Below, piece after piece: positions 26,619 to 35,942 of a stretch of 53,263 nt of DNA; within the stretch, counting starts at the first letter, position 1, and each line of letters starts with the position of its first letter. Below the pieces are notes generated by a model. The model was given only the letters and a program-made list of their open reading frames with translations, made no database searches and was not told the origin of the DNA. The stretch is from contig NZ_LGLW01000012.1 of the NCBI RefSeq assembly GCF_013620795.1, positions 1-53,263 of the forward strand, given 5' to 3'. Made by a program: the position numbers and the translations under genes. Origin of the DNA: Pseudomonas sp. Q2-TVG4-2 (GTDB taxonomy: Bacteria; Pseudomonadota; Gammaproteobacteria; Pseudomonadales; Pseudomonadaceae).

Positions 26619-27578
26619 ATGATCGCTGCCCTGCCCTCCATCGTGTCTCGCCTGCGCCTCAAGCAGTTGCGCCTTCTCATCGCGCTCGATGAGCAGGGCT
26701 CGCTGCACCGAGCCGCCGAGCAGATCTCGATCAGTCAGCCTGGCGCCACCAAGGCGTTACATGAAATCGAAACGACGTTCGCCGCCGAGCTGTTTACCCG
26801 CAGCAGCCAGGGATTGCAGCCCAACGATCTAGGCCGTTGCGTGATCCGCTATGCACGACTCATCCATAGCGATCTGGCACATCTGCGCGAAGAGATGGTC
26901 GGCATTCTGCAAGGGCATGGCGGACGCCTCTCGGTGGGTGTGATCATGGGTGCCGTTCCTTTGCTGATGCATGCGCTGGGCCGGCTGCGGCGCAAACAGC
27001 CGGAGCTATCGGTGGAAATCGTCGAGGACACCAGCGCTCGCCTGCTCGGGCTGATTGATGAGGGCCGACTGGATCTGGCGATCTGCCGGAGCAGCGTCAG
27101 CCGGCGTCCGGATACCTATGACTGCCTGACTCTGCACGAGGAACAGCTGGCCGTGGTCGCCCACCCTGACCATCCGATGGCCGACGCCCCCGCACCGCTG
27201 AACCTGGCTGATCTGAGCGGGTATCGCTGGGTCATCTACCCGGCGAACATGCCGATGCGCCAGTTGCTGGAGCGTGAATTCAGCGAAGCCAGTCTTGAAT
27301 TCCCACGATACCCGGTCGAAACCGCATCCACCTTCACCACACTCAGCCTGCTGCAGGAAGACCCGGAACTGGTCGCCGTCATGCCGCTGTCGGTGGCGCG
27401 TTTCAGCGAACGCTTCGGCATGATCCGCCGATTGCCACTAAAGCTGCACTCGCGCAGCGAGCCCTATGGCGTCATTGCCCGGCACGGGAGCAGCCTGTCT
27501 CCAGCGGCGCGGTTATTGCTCGAAGAGCTGCAGGACGAAAGCGGCCCGGCTGCGATAGCCGAGCCCAGCGTGGGCTAA
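26619..27578 (+). CDS. LysR-family regulator 2 (GbpR-like)
   Basis: LysR-type regulator of 319 residues: HTH LLIALDEQGSLHRAAEQISISQPGATKALHEIETTFAAELF (about 19-60) and an effector-binding domain starting RLSVGVIMGAVPLLMHAL. It is divergent from the AraD1/semialdehyde dehydrogenase unit, so these are the likely targets. Its stop overlaps by a few bases the stop of the convergent XylX-type gene. The ATG at 26619 has no clear Shine-Dalgarno sequence. Subfamily is by resemblance to GbpR-like regulators of sugar uptake. Confidence 0.86.
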   Translation: MIAALPSIVSRLRLKQLRLLIALDEQGSLHRAAEQISISQPGATKALHEIETTFAAELFTRSSQGLQPNDLGRCVIRYARLIHSDLAHLREEMVGILQGHGGRLSVGVIMGAVPLLMHALGRLRRKQPELSVEIVEDTSARLLGLIDEGRLDLAICRSSVSRRPDTYDCLTLHEEQLAVVAHPDHPMADAPAPLNLADLSGYRWVIYPANMPMRQLLEREFSEASLEFPRYPVETASTFTTLSLLQEDPELVAVMPLSVARFSERFGMIRRLPLKLHSRSEPYGVIARHGSSLSPAARLLLEELQDESGPAAIAEPSVG

Positions 27579-28756
27579 AGCAGGCCGCGCGCTCCGAGGT
27601 TTTTGAGCAGGGCCAGCACACCGAACTCCCAAGGCGGCACCACGTCGGTGTGATTGACCCGGTTGTGCAAAGCGCCCAGCTGAGCGCTACGTATACTGAC
27701 CCGGTCACCCAGCTTGTGGGTGAAACCGGAGCCCGCCGTATCGCGGTCCTCGGTAGGTGCAAACAACGTACCCAGAAAGAGCAGGAAACCATCGGGATAC
27801 TGGTGGTTGCGGTTGATTGCCTGACCCACCAGATCCAGCGGGTCCCGACTGATCTGGTCCATCGAACTGCTGCCGCTGAGTATGTAGCCGTCCTCCCCCT
27901 CCACACGTAGGTCAACGACGCAGCGCCGCACATCCTCGATATCGAAGCTTTCATCGAATAACCGGATGAAGGGCCCGATCGCACACGAGGCGTTGTTGTC
28001 TTTCGCCTTGCTCAGCAATAGCGCACTACGGCCCTCGAAATCGCGCAAATTCACGTCGTTGCCCAGGGTCGCGCCCACTGCTACACCACGACTGTTGACC
28101 GCCAGCACAACCTCCGGCTCGGGATTGTTCCACGCCGAACCCGGGTGGATACCTATCTGGGCGCCGGTGCCGACAGCCGCCAGCACTGGCGCCTTGGTGA
28201 ATATTTCGGCATCCGGACCAATACCGACCTCCAGGTATTGCGACCAGAGGCCCTGCTCGATCAACACCTTTTTGAGTCGCGTCGCTGCGTTGGAGCCAGG
28301 CTGTATACGCGACAGATCAGTCCCCAGCACTTGGCGAACCTGGTCGCGCACCGCTTCGGCCTTGGCCGGGTCGCCGGCGGCCTGCTCCTCGATCACGCGC
28401 TCGATCATGCTGGCTGCGAACGTCACCCCGGCGGCCTTGATCACCTGCAGATCCGCTGGCGCCAGTATGTACGGCCGAGTCGGGTCGGCATCCTCGCCGC
28501 TGTTGCCCAGCAGCGCCTCGATGCTGACGATCCGCGGTGCGTCCAGTTGCTGCAAGCGCTGCAATAGCTCGGGCTCCTCGAACAGGCCGCTCAGGGTCGG
28601 AGCCAGGTGGGACAAGTCATAGACATCATCCTCGCGCAACAGCACAGGCACCGGCCCGGCAACCTCACCGGGCAGCCAGGCGCGTCCGACAAGAGTGCCC
28701 TGCACGCCATCGACAGGCAGGGTGTTTTCGGGGGTGAGCTGAATCCGGCAGGGCAT
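27575..28756 (-). CDS. FAH-family 2-keto-3-deoxy-sugar-acid dehydratase, XylX-like
   Basis: Fumarylacetoacetate-hydrolase-fold protein of 393 residues, larger than GguC, resembling XylX of the Caulobacter xylose pathway, which dehydrates 2-keto-3-deoxy-D-xylonate to alpha-ketoglutarate semialdehyde. Motifs: ILAPADLQVIKAAGVTFAASMIERVIEEQ (about 139-167), EIFTKAPVLAAVGTGAQIGIHP, NNPEPEVVLAVNSRG with metal ligands, GATLGNDVNLRDFEGRSALLLSKAKDN, and SSMDQISRDPLDLV. It starts at MPCRIQLTPENTLP (28756). It would complete a D-xylonate branch with the XylD-like dehydratase at 35943. A keto-deoxy-fuconate substrate cannot be excluded. Confidence 0.82.
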   Translation of the reverse strand: MPCRIQLTPENTLPVDGVQGTLVGRAWLPGEVAGPVPVLLREDDVYDLSHLAPTLSGLFEEPELLQRLQQLDAPRIVSIEALLGNSGEDADPTRPYILAPADLQVIKAAGVTFAASMIERVIEEQAAGDPAKAEAVRDQVRQVLGTDLSRIQPGSNAATRLKKVLIEQGLWSQYLEVGIGPDAEIFTKAPVLAAVGTGAQIGIHPGSAWNNPEPEVVLAVNSRGVAVGATLGNDVNLRDFEGRSALLLSKAKDNNASCAIGPFIRLFDESFDIEDVRRCVVDLRVEGEDGYILSGSSSMDQISRDPLDLVGQAINRNHQYPDGFLLFLGTLFAPTEDRDTAGSGFTHKLGDRVSIRSAQLGALHNRVNHTDVVPPWEFGVLALLKNLGARGLL

Positions 28757-28762
28757 AGGTCG

Positions 28763-28776
28763 TTTACCTTGGTAAA
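28763..28776. promoter_or_regulatory. Palindrome over the ribosome binding site of the XylX-type gene
   Basis: TTTACC-TT-GGTAAA is a perfect dyad only 7 bases upstream of the ATG at 28756. On the coding strand it contains the AAGG that would bind the ribosome, so a bound repressor or an mRNA hairpin could block initiation. A TTGACC hexamer on the minus strand lies about 20 bases further upstream. Confidence 0.4.
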
Positions 28777-28965
28777 GATAGGATGCCGCGTCTATAACCC
28801 GGTCAACGGGCCCATGCCGGTGCAGCCTGCAGTAATATCCGGTGCTGCGGGCTCGGCGGTGCGCGGCAATCGCCACTTTAGGCAGCCTCTCCGTCGGGCT
28901 TCTAATGACAATTTCTCAGGGTCCGATATGACTTTGTTATCATCACACCGCCGAACAGACCAATC

Positions 28966-29907
28966 ATGAGTGCTGAACAGGGCAATCTGCCCGCACTGAG
29001 AAACTGGCTCAAATACCGCCATCTCGTATTGATTTCCACGTTGGCACGGACCGCTAACATGCACACCACGGCAGAGCAGATGGGCCTCAGCCAGCCGGCG
29101 GTCAGCAAGATGCTACGCGATATCGAGGAGTTGTTCGGCTTCGCGCTTTTCGAGCGTTTGTCGCGCAAGCTGGTACCTAGCGAGCTCGGTCAGGTCGTCA
29201 TCCAGCACGCCGAAAGCACACTCAACGATACGCAGCGTTTCGCCCATCAGCTCGACACCCTGCGCAAGGGTGGCCACGGCAACATCAGGATAGGCGCGAT
29301 CATAGCTGCCACCGCCGCCACCATTCCCGTGGCGTTGGTCGAGCTCAAGCGCCGCAGGCCGCTGTTGATGATCGAGCTGGTGGAGCAGACCAGTGACCAT
29401 CTGCTGGAGATGCTCGAACACAAGCAGCTCGACCTGGTGGTGGGTCGCTTCACCAACGCCCGCCAGCAGCAGCGCTTCGACTTCCAGCCGCTGGCCGAAG
29501 AACCGTTCTGGCTGATTTGCAAACGCGATCATCCGCTGAGTAAACAGCGCGATATCCACCCTACGGAACTGACGCGCTGGCCTTGGGTGCTATACCCGTT
29601 CGACACACCGATGCGGCAAATGCTGGAGCAGCTTCTCAGCCAACTCGACGTCGCGCCACCTAGCAATGTTGTCGAAACCACCTCGGTGCAGACAACCCTC
29701 TATCTGCTGCGCAACAGCGAGACGCTGGCACTGCTACCCGAAGCCATCGCCCGGCAACAGGTCGAGCAGGGGTTGCTTTGTGAGCTGTCCACCAGTCTGG
29801 CCACCCAATCGCTCAAGTACGGCATCCTCACCCGCAAGCACCAGGCGCCGTCGAGCAACGCACAGGAACTGATGGAGATCCTGTTGCAAGGCCGCACCGA
29901 GAGCTGA
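28966..29907 (+). CDS. LysR-family regulator 3 (GbpR-like)
   Basis: LysR-type regulator, 313 residues: HTH LISTLARTANMHTTAEQMGLSQPAVSKMLRDIEELFGFALFERLSRK (about 21-67) and effector domain starting NIRIGAIIAATAATIPVALVELKRRRP. It is divergent from the XylX-type gene and upstream of the L-fuconate dehydratase operon on the same strand, so it could regulate either. It is most like LysR 1 of this island in sequence and organisation. Confidence 0.87.
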   Translation: MSAEQGNLPALRNWLKYRHLVLISTLARTANMHTTAEQMGLSQPAVSKMLRDIEELFGFALFERLSRKLVPSELGQVVIQHAESTLNDTQRFAHQLDTLRKGGHGNIRIGAIIAATAATIPVALVELKRRRPLLMIELVEQTSDHLLEMLEHKQLDLVVGRFTNARQQQRFDFQPLAEEPFWLICKRDHPLSKQRDIHPTELTRWPWVLYPFDTPMRQMLEQLLSQLDVAPPSNVVETTSVQTTLYLLRNSETLALLPEAIARQQVEQGLLCELSTSLATQSLKYGILTRKHQAPSSNAQELMEILLQGRTES

Positions 29908-29942
29908 GTCTCCCCGCGTCTGGCATGACGACGCGGATCGCG

Positions 29943-29968
29943 CCGACGAACGAGTCGAGGTTCGTCGG
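29943..29968 (+). terminator. Strong hairpin downstream of lysR3
   Basis: CCGACGAAC (29943-29951) and GTTCGTCGG (29960-29968) form a perfect 9-bp stem with an 8-base loop, 36 bases after the lysR3 stop. There is no T run, so it may stop transcription only weakly. Confidence 0.45.
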
Positions 29969-29982
29969 GATAACCGCTCGTT

Positions 29983-30013
29983 ATCGATTAATGAAGAAGC
30001 CTCATTAGTCGAT
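29983..30013. promoter_or_regulatory. Large dyad upstream of the L-fuconate dehydratase operon
   Basis: ATCGATTAATGA (29983-29994) and TCATTAGTCGAT (30002-30013) form a 12-base inverted repeat with one mismatch and a 7-base spacer. It sits about 135 bases before the L-fuconate dehydratase start, where an operator or activator site would be expected. A LysR protein is the likeliest binder; weaker copies of the inner TAATGA-N7 half lie at 26577 and 28903. Confidence 0.5.
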
Positions 30014-30145
30014 CAGTCGAAGCCGTCTATACCTTCCTCAGCGCTGGCGAGGGCAATCCCACCGCCCCAGCCAACCATCGTTGCCGCATCGCACAGACGC
30101 GACAGCAACAACAAAAACAAGACGCACCGCAAAGGAAAACCCGCA

Positions 30146-31468
30146 ATGCCGGCGATCACCCGTGTCGAGGTCAAGGATATCCGCTTCCCGACGTCGCGTT
30201 CCCTGGATGGCTCGGACGCGATGAACCCCGCGCCGGACTACTCTGCGACTTACGTCATCCTGCATACCGATGCACCCGCCGGCCTCGCCGGTCATGGCCT
30301 GACGTTCACCATCGGCCGAGGCAACGAAATATGCGTCACTGCAGTCCGGTCGCTGTCAGGCATGGTCGAGGGCCGCAGCCTGGCATCTATCACCGAAAAC
30401 ATGGGTGCGTTCTGGCGCCAGATGACCTCAGGGGACAGTCAGCTACGTTGGCTGGGGCCCGAGAAAGGCGTCATCCATCTCGCCACCGCCGCCATCGTCA
30501 ATGCCATTTGGGATCTATGGGCCAAGGTCGAAGACAAGCCCTTGTGGAAATTGCTGGCTGACATGCCGCCCGATGAGTTGGTGAGGTGTCTCGATTTTCG
30601 CTTCGTCAGCGATGTCCTGACGCCGGAAGAAGCGCTTGCCATGCTCCGACGTCAGGCCGGCGGCAAGGCCATACGCGAGTGTGAATTGATCGAATTCGGT
30701 TATCCCGCCTACACAACTTCGGCCGGCTGGCTCGGTTATTCCGAAGAGAAAATTCGCCGGCTGGCCCGCGAAGGGCTGGCAGAAGGCTGGACCCATTTCA
30801 AGCAGAAGGTGGGAGGCGATCTACAGGACGATATCCGGCGTGCTCGCATTCTGCGTGAAGAAATCGGTGAGCAAGCCGTCCTCATGATGGATGCCAATCA
30901 GGTCTGGGATCTAGACGAAGCGATTTTCAACATGCGTCAGCTGGCGCAGTTCAGCCCGATGTGGATTGAGGAGCCGACCAGCCCCGACGATATTCTCGGC
31001 CATGCCGAAATTCGCAGGCGACTCAACGGCATCGGCGTCGCTACGGGTGAGCACTGCCACAACCGGGTAATGTTCAAACAGCTGCTGCAAGCGGGTGCGA
31101 TCGATTATTGCCAGGTGGATGTCGCCCGTCTTGGTGGCTTCAACGAAGCAATCCTGGTGTTGCTGCTGGCCGCCAAATTCGGCGTACCGGTATGCCCGCA
31201 TGGAGGCGGCGTGGGTTTGTGCGAATACATCCAGCATCTGTCGCTTTTCGATTACATCGCCGTGTCCGGCTCACTTGAGGGCCGTGTGCTGGAGTATGTC
31301 GATCACCTGCACGAGCACTTCGCCGATCCCGTCCGTGTGGAGCGCGGTCGCTATCGAGTGCCGACCGCACCGGGTAGCAGCATCGCCATGCATGCTGCGT
31401 CACTCACCGAACATCTATTCCCTGACGGTCCTGCCTGGCAGTTCAGCACCGCCCCACGCACCCCCTGA
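30146..31468 (+). CDS. L-fuconate dehydratase (enolase superfamily)
   Basis: Mandelate-racemase-type enolase-superfamily enzyme of 440 residues, close to the Xanthomonas L-fuconate dehydratase: DIRFPTSRSLDGSDAMNP near the N-terminus and the expected catalytic set. Visible residues: K219/K221 in HFKQKVGG, Mg ligands D249 (LMMDANQVW), E275 (WIEEPTSPDD) and E302 (ATGEHCHN), and the acid/base H352 in VCPHGGGVGLCEY. It would convert L-fuconate (and related acids such as D-arabinonate) to 2-keto-3-deoxy acids. It leads an operon with TRAP 2 and an FAD dehydrogenase. The later L-fuconate enzymes (SDR dehydrogenase, lactate-releasing hydrolase) are not clearly present. Confidence 0.9.
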   Translation: MPAITRVEVKDIRFPTSRSLDGSDAMNPAPDYSATYVILHTDAPAGLAGHGLTFTIGRGNEICVTAVRSLSGMVEGRSLASITENMGAFWRQMTSGDSQLRWLGPEKGVIHLATAAIVNAIWDLWAKVEDKPLWKLLADMPPDELVRCLDFRFVSDVLTPEEALAMLRRQAGGKAIRECELIEFGYPAYTTSAGWLGYSEEKIRRLAREGLAEGWTHFKQKVGGDLQDDIRRARILREEIGEQAVLMMDANQVWDLDEAIFNMRQLAQFSPMWIEEPTSPDDILGHAEIRRRLNGIGVATGEHCHNRVMFKQLLQAGAIDYCQVDVARLGGFNEAILVLLLAAKFGVPVCPHGGGVGLCEYIQHLSLFDYIAVSGSLEGRVLEYVDHLHEHFADPVRVERGRYRVPTAPGSSIAMHAASLTEHLFPDGPAWQFSTAPRTP

Positions 31469-31559
31469 AGTGAGGAGACAAACCACACCCGAGTCTTACA
31501 AACCCGGCCGACATGAACGACCACGTCCCGCAGGCCCTCAACCCAAACGGAATACCACG

Positions 31560-32609
31560 ATGAAAACAAATACAAGAAAACAGGTGATTTCCATACTCGG
31601 CGCGCTTGGCATCGGCCTTGCGAGCTTGAATGCAGCTGCCGAGCCGCAGTTCCCACCGTTTCCAGAGGTGACGGGCGATACCGTCCCGGACAAGGGTACG
31701 TTCAATATCAAGTTCAGCATCGGCACCACCCAGTCCGGCGCTCAATATCGCGGCCTGGAGTATTTCGAAAAAATCGTCGAGCAGCGCAGCGAAGGGCGTA
31801 TCGATGTAAAGCTTTTCCACAGTGCGCAACTGGGCGATGACCTGCAGGCGGTCAGCTCACTACAGGCCGGCACCTTGGAGATGACGGCTCCGTCGACGTC
31901 GCCGCTGGTCGGCATGCTGCCGCAACTCGCTGTGTTCGACCTGCCGTTTCTGTTTCCCACCCCCGCCGATGCCGACCAGGTGCTGGATGGCGAGATCGGT
32001 CAGAAGATGCTCAAGGACGCTTCCGGTCAGGGTTTCGTCGCCATTGGTTGGGCGGAGAACGGCTACCGTCAGCTGACCAATAGTAGGAAAGCCGTGCAGA
32101 CGCCTGACGATCTGGCCGGGCTGAAAGTACGCACCATGCAGAACCCGATTCATATCGATATTTGGCGGACACTCGGGGCGAACCCGACGCCGATGTCATT
32201 TGCGGAGCTGTTCACCGCACTGGAACAGGGCGTCGTCGATGGCCAGGAAAATCCCTGGATCACTATCTCGGCTTCACGTTTCGACGAGGTTCAGCCCTTC
32301 GCGACCGAAACCAACCACGTTTATACGCCGTTCATGACGCTGGTTTCCGAGCGTTTCTGGAATCGTCTGCCTGCCGAATACCAAGCGTTGCTGGTCGATG
32401 CGAGCAAGGAAATGGCGCTCTACGAACGCCATGTCAGCCGCACCATGAACGACCAACTGAAGGCCGAAATGAAAGCATCGAACATGAATGTCATCGAGCT
32501 TTCACCCGAGCAGATAGCCGTCTTCCAGGAGCGGTTGAAGCCGGTTTATGAGAAGTGGAAGAAACAGATCGGCGAAGAGTTACTGGATTCGATCCTGAAC
32601 AAGAGCTGA
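31560..32609 (+). CDS. TRAP transporter substrate-binding protein (DctP family) 2
   Basis: Periplasmic binding protein, 349 residues, with a signal peptide (MKTNTRKQVISILGALGIGLASLNAAAEP). Classical DctP features: FNIKFSIGTTQSG, VKLFHSAQLGDDLQAVSSLQAGTLEM, the substrate-clamping Arg in DLAGLKVRTMQNP, and TALEQGVVDGQENPW. It belongs to a different DctP branch from the first TRAP protein, so the two systems probably take different acids. ATG at 31560 was chosen because it opens the signal peptide. It is followed by dctQ and dctM of the same system. Confidence 0.92.
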   Translation: MKTNTRKQVISILGALGIGLASLNAAAEPQFPPFPEVTGDTVPDKGTFNIKFSIGTTQSGAQYRGLEYFEKIVEQRSEGRIDVKLFHSAQLGDDLQAVSSLQAGTLEMTAPSTSPLVGMLPQLAVFDLPFLFPTPADADQVLDGEIGQKMLKDASGQGFVAIGWAENGYRQLTNSRKAVQTPDDLAGLKVRTMQNPIHIDIWRTLGANPTPMSFAELFTALEQGVVDGQENPWITISASRFDEVQPFATETNHVYTPFMTLVSERFWNRLPAEYQALLVDASKEMALYERHVSRTMNDQLKAEMKASNMNVIELSPEQIAVFQERLKPVYEKWKKQIGEELLDSILNKS

Positions 32610-32625
32610 TGCGTCACTTCGTTAC

Positions 32626-32648
32626 GGGCCGGCATCCGATGCCTGCCC
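32626..32648 (+). other. Hairpin between dctP and dctQ (TRAP 2)
   Basis: GGGC-C-GGCAT-CCG-ATGCC-T-GCCC forms a 9-bp stem with one mismatch and a 3-base loop, 17 bases after the dctP stop. No T run follows, so the likely role is mRNA 3'-end protection or partial attenuation that keeps the binding protein in excess. Confidence 0.45.
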
Positions 32649-32678
32649 GCCCTCCCGCTAGCATTCAGGTTTAGTTCC

Positions 32679-33167
32679 ATGATCCCTCACTCATCTGCTC
32701 TCCAGGCAATACTGGGCGTTTTGCGTTCGGCGCTGGAAGTGACGATCGGCCTGCTGGTGGTGGGCGTCGTCTTCTGCGTCGCCGCCAACGTCTTCGGTCG
32801 CTTCGTACTGAACTACTCCTTCATCTGGGCCGAGGAGTTTTCCCGGATCATGTTCATCTGGGTGATCCTCCTTGGTGCGGGGCTCGCCAGCCTGAACAAC
32901 GAGCATGTCTCGGTGACCTACTTCAAGAACCTGGTCGCGGCCCCGGTGCAAAAGGTATTCAGCCTGATCACGGTCGCCGTCATCTATGCGGTCTGCATCT
33001 GCATTCTGATCGGCTTCAAGGACATCCTTTCCGGCTTCGTCAGCGTCACGCCTCTGCTGCAGATCTCCAAGACCTTCATTTATAGCGCCATGCCGGTCAT
33101 GGCGGTGCTGACGCTGATCGCCAACACCATCGCATTGTTCTCGATATTCAGCCGGAGCTCGACATGA
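32679..33167 (+). CDS. TRAP transporter small permease, DctQ-type
   Basis: Four-helix small subunit, 162 residues. Family pattern: ALEVTIGLLVVGVVFCVAANVFGRFVLNYSFIWAEEFSRIMFIWVILLGAG with the conserved WAEE motif, then LASLNNEHVSVTYF. It overlaps the following dctM by ATGA, so both are translationally coupled. It belongs to TRAP 2 behind L-fuconate dehydratase. Confidence 0.9.
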   Translation: MIPHSSALQAILGVLRSALEVTIGLLVVGVVFCVAANVFGRFVLNYSFIWAEEFSRIMFIWVILLGAGLASLNNEHVSVTYFKNLVAAPVQKVFSLITVAVIYAVCICILIGFKDILSGFVSVTPLLQISKTFIYSAMPVMAVLTLIANTIALFSIFSRSST

Positions 33168-34420
33168 TCCTCTGGAGCATTCTGATCGGCCTGCTGGCTG
33201 CCATTGTGGTGGGCGTGCCGATTTCATTCGGCCTTGCGGCGATAAGTCTGTTCATCTTCTTTTACGCCGACTACGCGATGACGCCCATCGTCTCCGAGGC
33301 TATCAATGGCCTGGACTCATTTCCCTTACTGGCGATCCCACTGTTCATCCTGGTCGGCGAGGTAATGAGCGAAGGAGGTATCGCCAAGCGTCTGGTGCGC
33401 CTGGCCAGTGCCATGGTCGGCTTCATCTCCGGTGGCCTGGGACAGATCGCCGTGCTCACGTCGATGTTCTTTGGCGGCATCAGCGGCTCGGCAGTTGCCG
33501 ATGCCTCGGCGGTCGGCAGCATGATGATCGAACCCATGAAGCGCCATCACTACCCTGCACCACTGGCTGCCGCGATCATCGTAGCCTCGTCGGTTGTCGG
33601 CATCATCATTCCGCCGTCGATTCCGATGATTCTCTTTGGCGTGGTGACCAACACGTCGATCTCCCAGCTTTTTCTCGCTGGGATCGTACCGGGCGTGCTG
33701 ATCACCCTGGGTCTGGCCATCACCACCTACTTCCAGTCGAAAAAGATTGGCAAAGCGCAGCCCTTCAGTATCGGCGAACTGGGCACGGCACTGCGGGGCG
33801 CACTGCTGGCGATGCTACTGCCGCTCATCATCGTCGGCGGCATCCTTACCGGGATATTCACGCCCACCGAAAGCGCTGCCTTCGCCCTGGTCTATGCGCT
33901 CGGCATCTCGATGTTCGTCTACCGCAGCCTGACGGTGAAACGCTTCTTCGAGCTGTGTATCGCCACTGGCAAACTCACCGGCGTGGTGATGTTGCTACTG
34001 GCATTCGCCAATGTGCTGGCCTGGCTTCTGACCGCCAACATGATCCCGCAACAACTCGTCGAGGCGCTCGGCGCCCTCTCGCAAAGCAAGTTCGTCATTC
34101 TCGGCATCCTTACCCTGTTTCTGCTGCTGGTTGGCTTCTTCATGGATCTGACGCCGGCGATGGTCATTCTCGCCCCGCTGATGACGCCTATCGTGGTGAA
34201 GCTCGGCGTGGACCCGGTGTACTTCGGCGTGCTGATGTCTTTCGTTCTCGGCATCGGCCTGATTACGCCGCCCGTCGGCACAGTGCTCTATGTGGGGTGC
34301 GGGGTTGGAAAGGTCGGCATGGAGCAGCTGGTGCATCGACTGCTGCCGTTCTACTTCACGCTGCTGGCGCTGCTGGTGCTGTTCCTCGCCTTTCCGGGGC
34401 TGGTGCTGTGGTATCGCTAG
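33164..34420 (+). CDS. TRAP transporter large permease, DctM-type
   Basis: Eleven- to twelve-helix permease, 418 residues. Diagnostic segments are FPLLAIPLFILVGEVMSEGGIAKRLV, MFFGGISGSAVADASAVGSMMIEPM, VVGIIIPPSIPMILFGVVTNTSISQLFLAGIVPG and LGIGLITPPVGTVLYVGCGVG. It completes TRAP 2 and is followed 34 bases later by the FAD-linked dehydrogenase. Confidence 0.93.
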   Translation: MILWSILIGLLAAIVVGVPISFGLAAISLFIFFYADYAMTPIVSEAINGLDSFPLLAIPLFILVGEVMSEGGIAKRLVRLASAMVGFISGGLGQIAVLTSMFFGGISGSAVADASAVGSMMIEPMKRHHYPAPLAAAIIVASSVVGIIIPPSIPMILFGVVTNTSISQLFLAGIVPGVLITLGLAITTYFQSKKIGKAQPFSIGELGTALRGALLAMLLPLIIVGGILTGIFTPTESAAFALVYALGISMFVYRSLTVKRFFELCIATGKLTGVVMLLLAFANVLAWLLTANMIPQQLVEALGALSQSKFVILGILTLFLLLVGFFMDLTPAMVILAPLMTPIVVKLGVDPVYFGVLMSFVLGIGLITPPVGTVLYVGCGVGKVGMEQLVHRLLPFYFTLLALLVLFLAFPGLVLWYR

Positions 34421-34454
34421 CGCGCCGGACCGGCTCCCACCGGAGTAATAACCC

Positions 34455-35897
<1,443 letters not shown>

Positions 35898-35899
35898 GC

Positions 35900-35937
35900 G
35901 CACCCTGCCCGGCTGGCCTGCAGCCGGGATTGGGTGC
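35900..35937. terminator. Bidirectional terminator hairpin
   Basis: GCACCC-TG-CCCGGCTG, loop GCCTG, CAGCCGGG-ATT-GGGTGC: an 8-bp and a 6-bp stem separated by a small internal loop, exactly between the convergent FAD dehydrogenase and XylD-like genes. Confidence 0.6.
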
Positions 35938-35942
35938 AAAGG

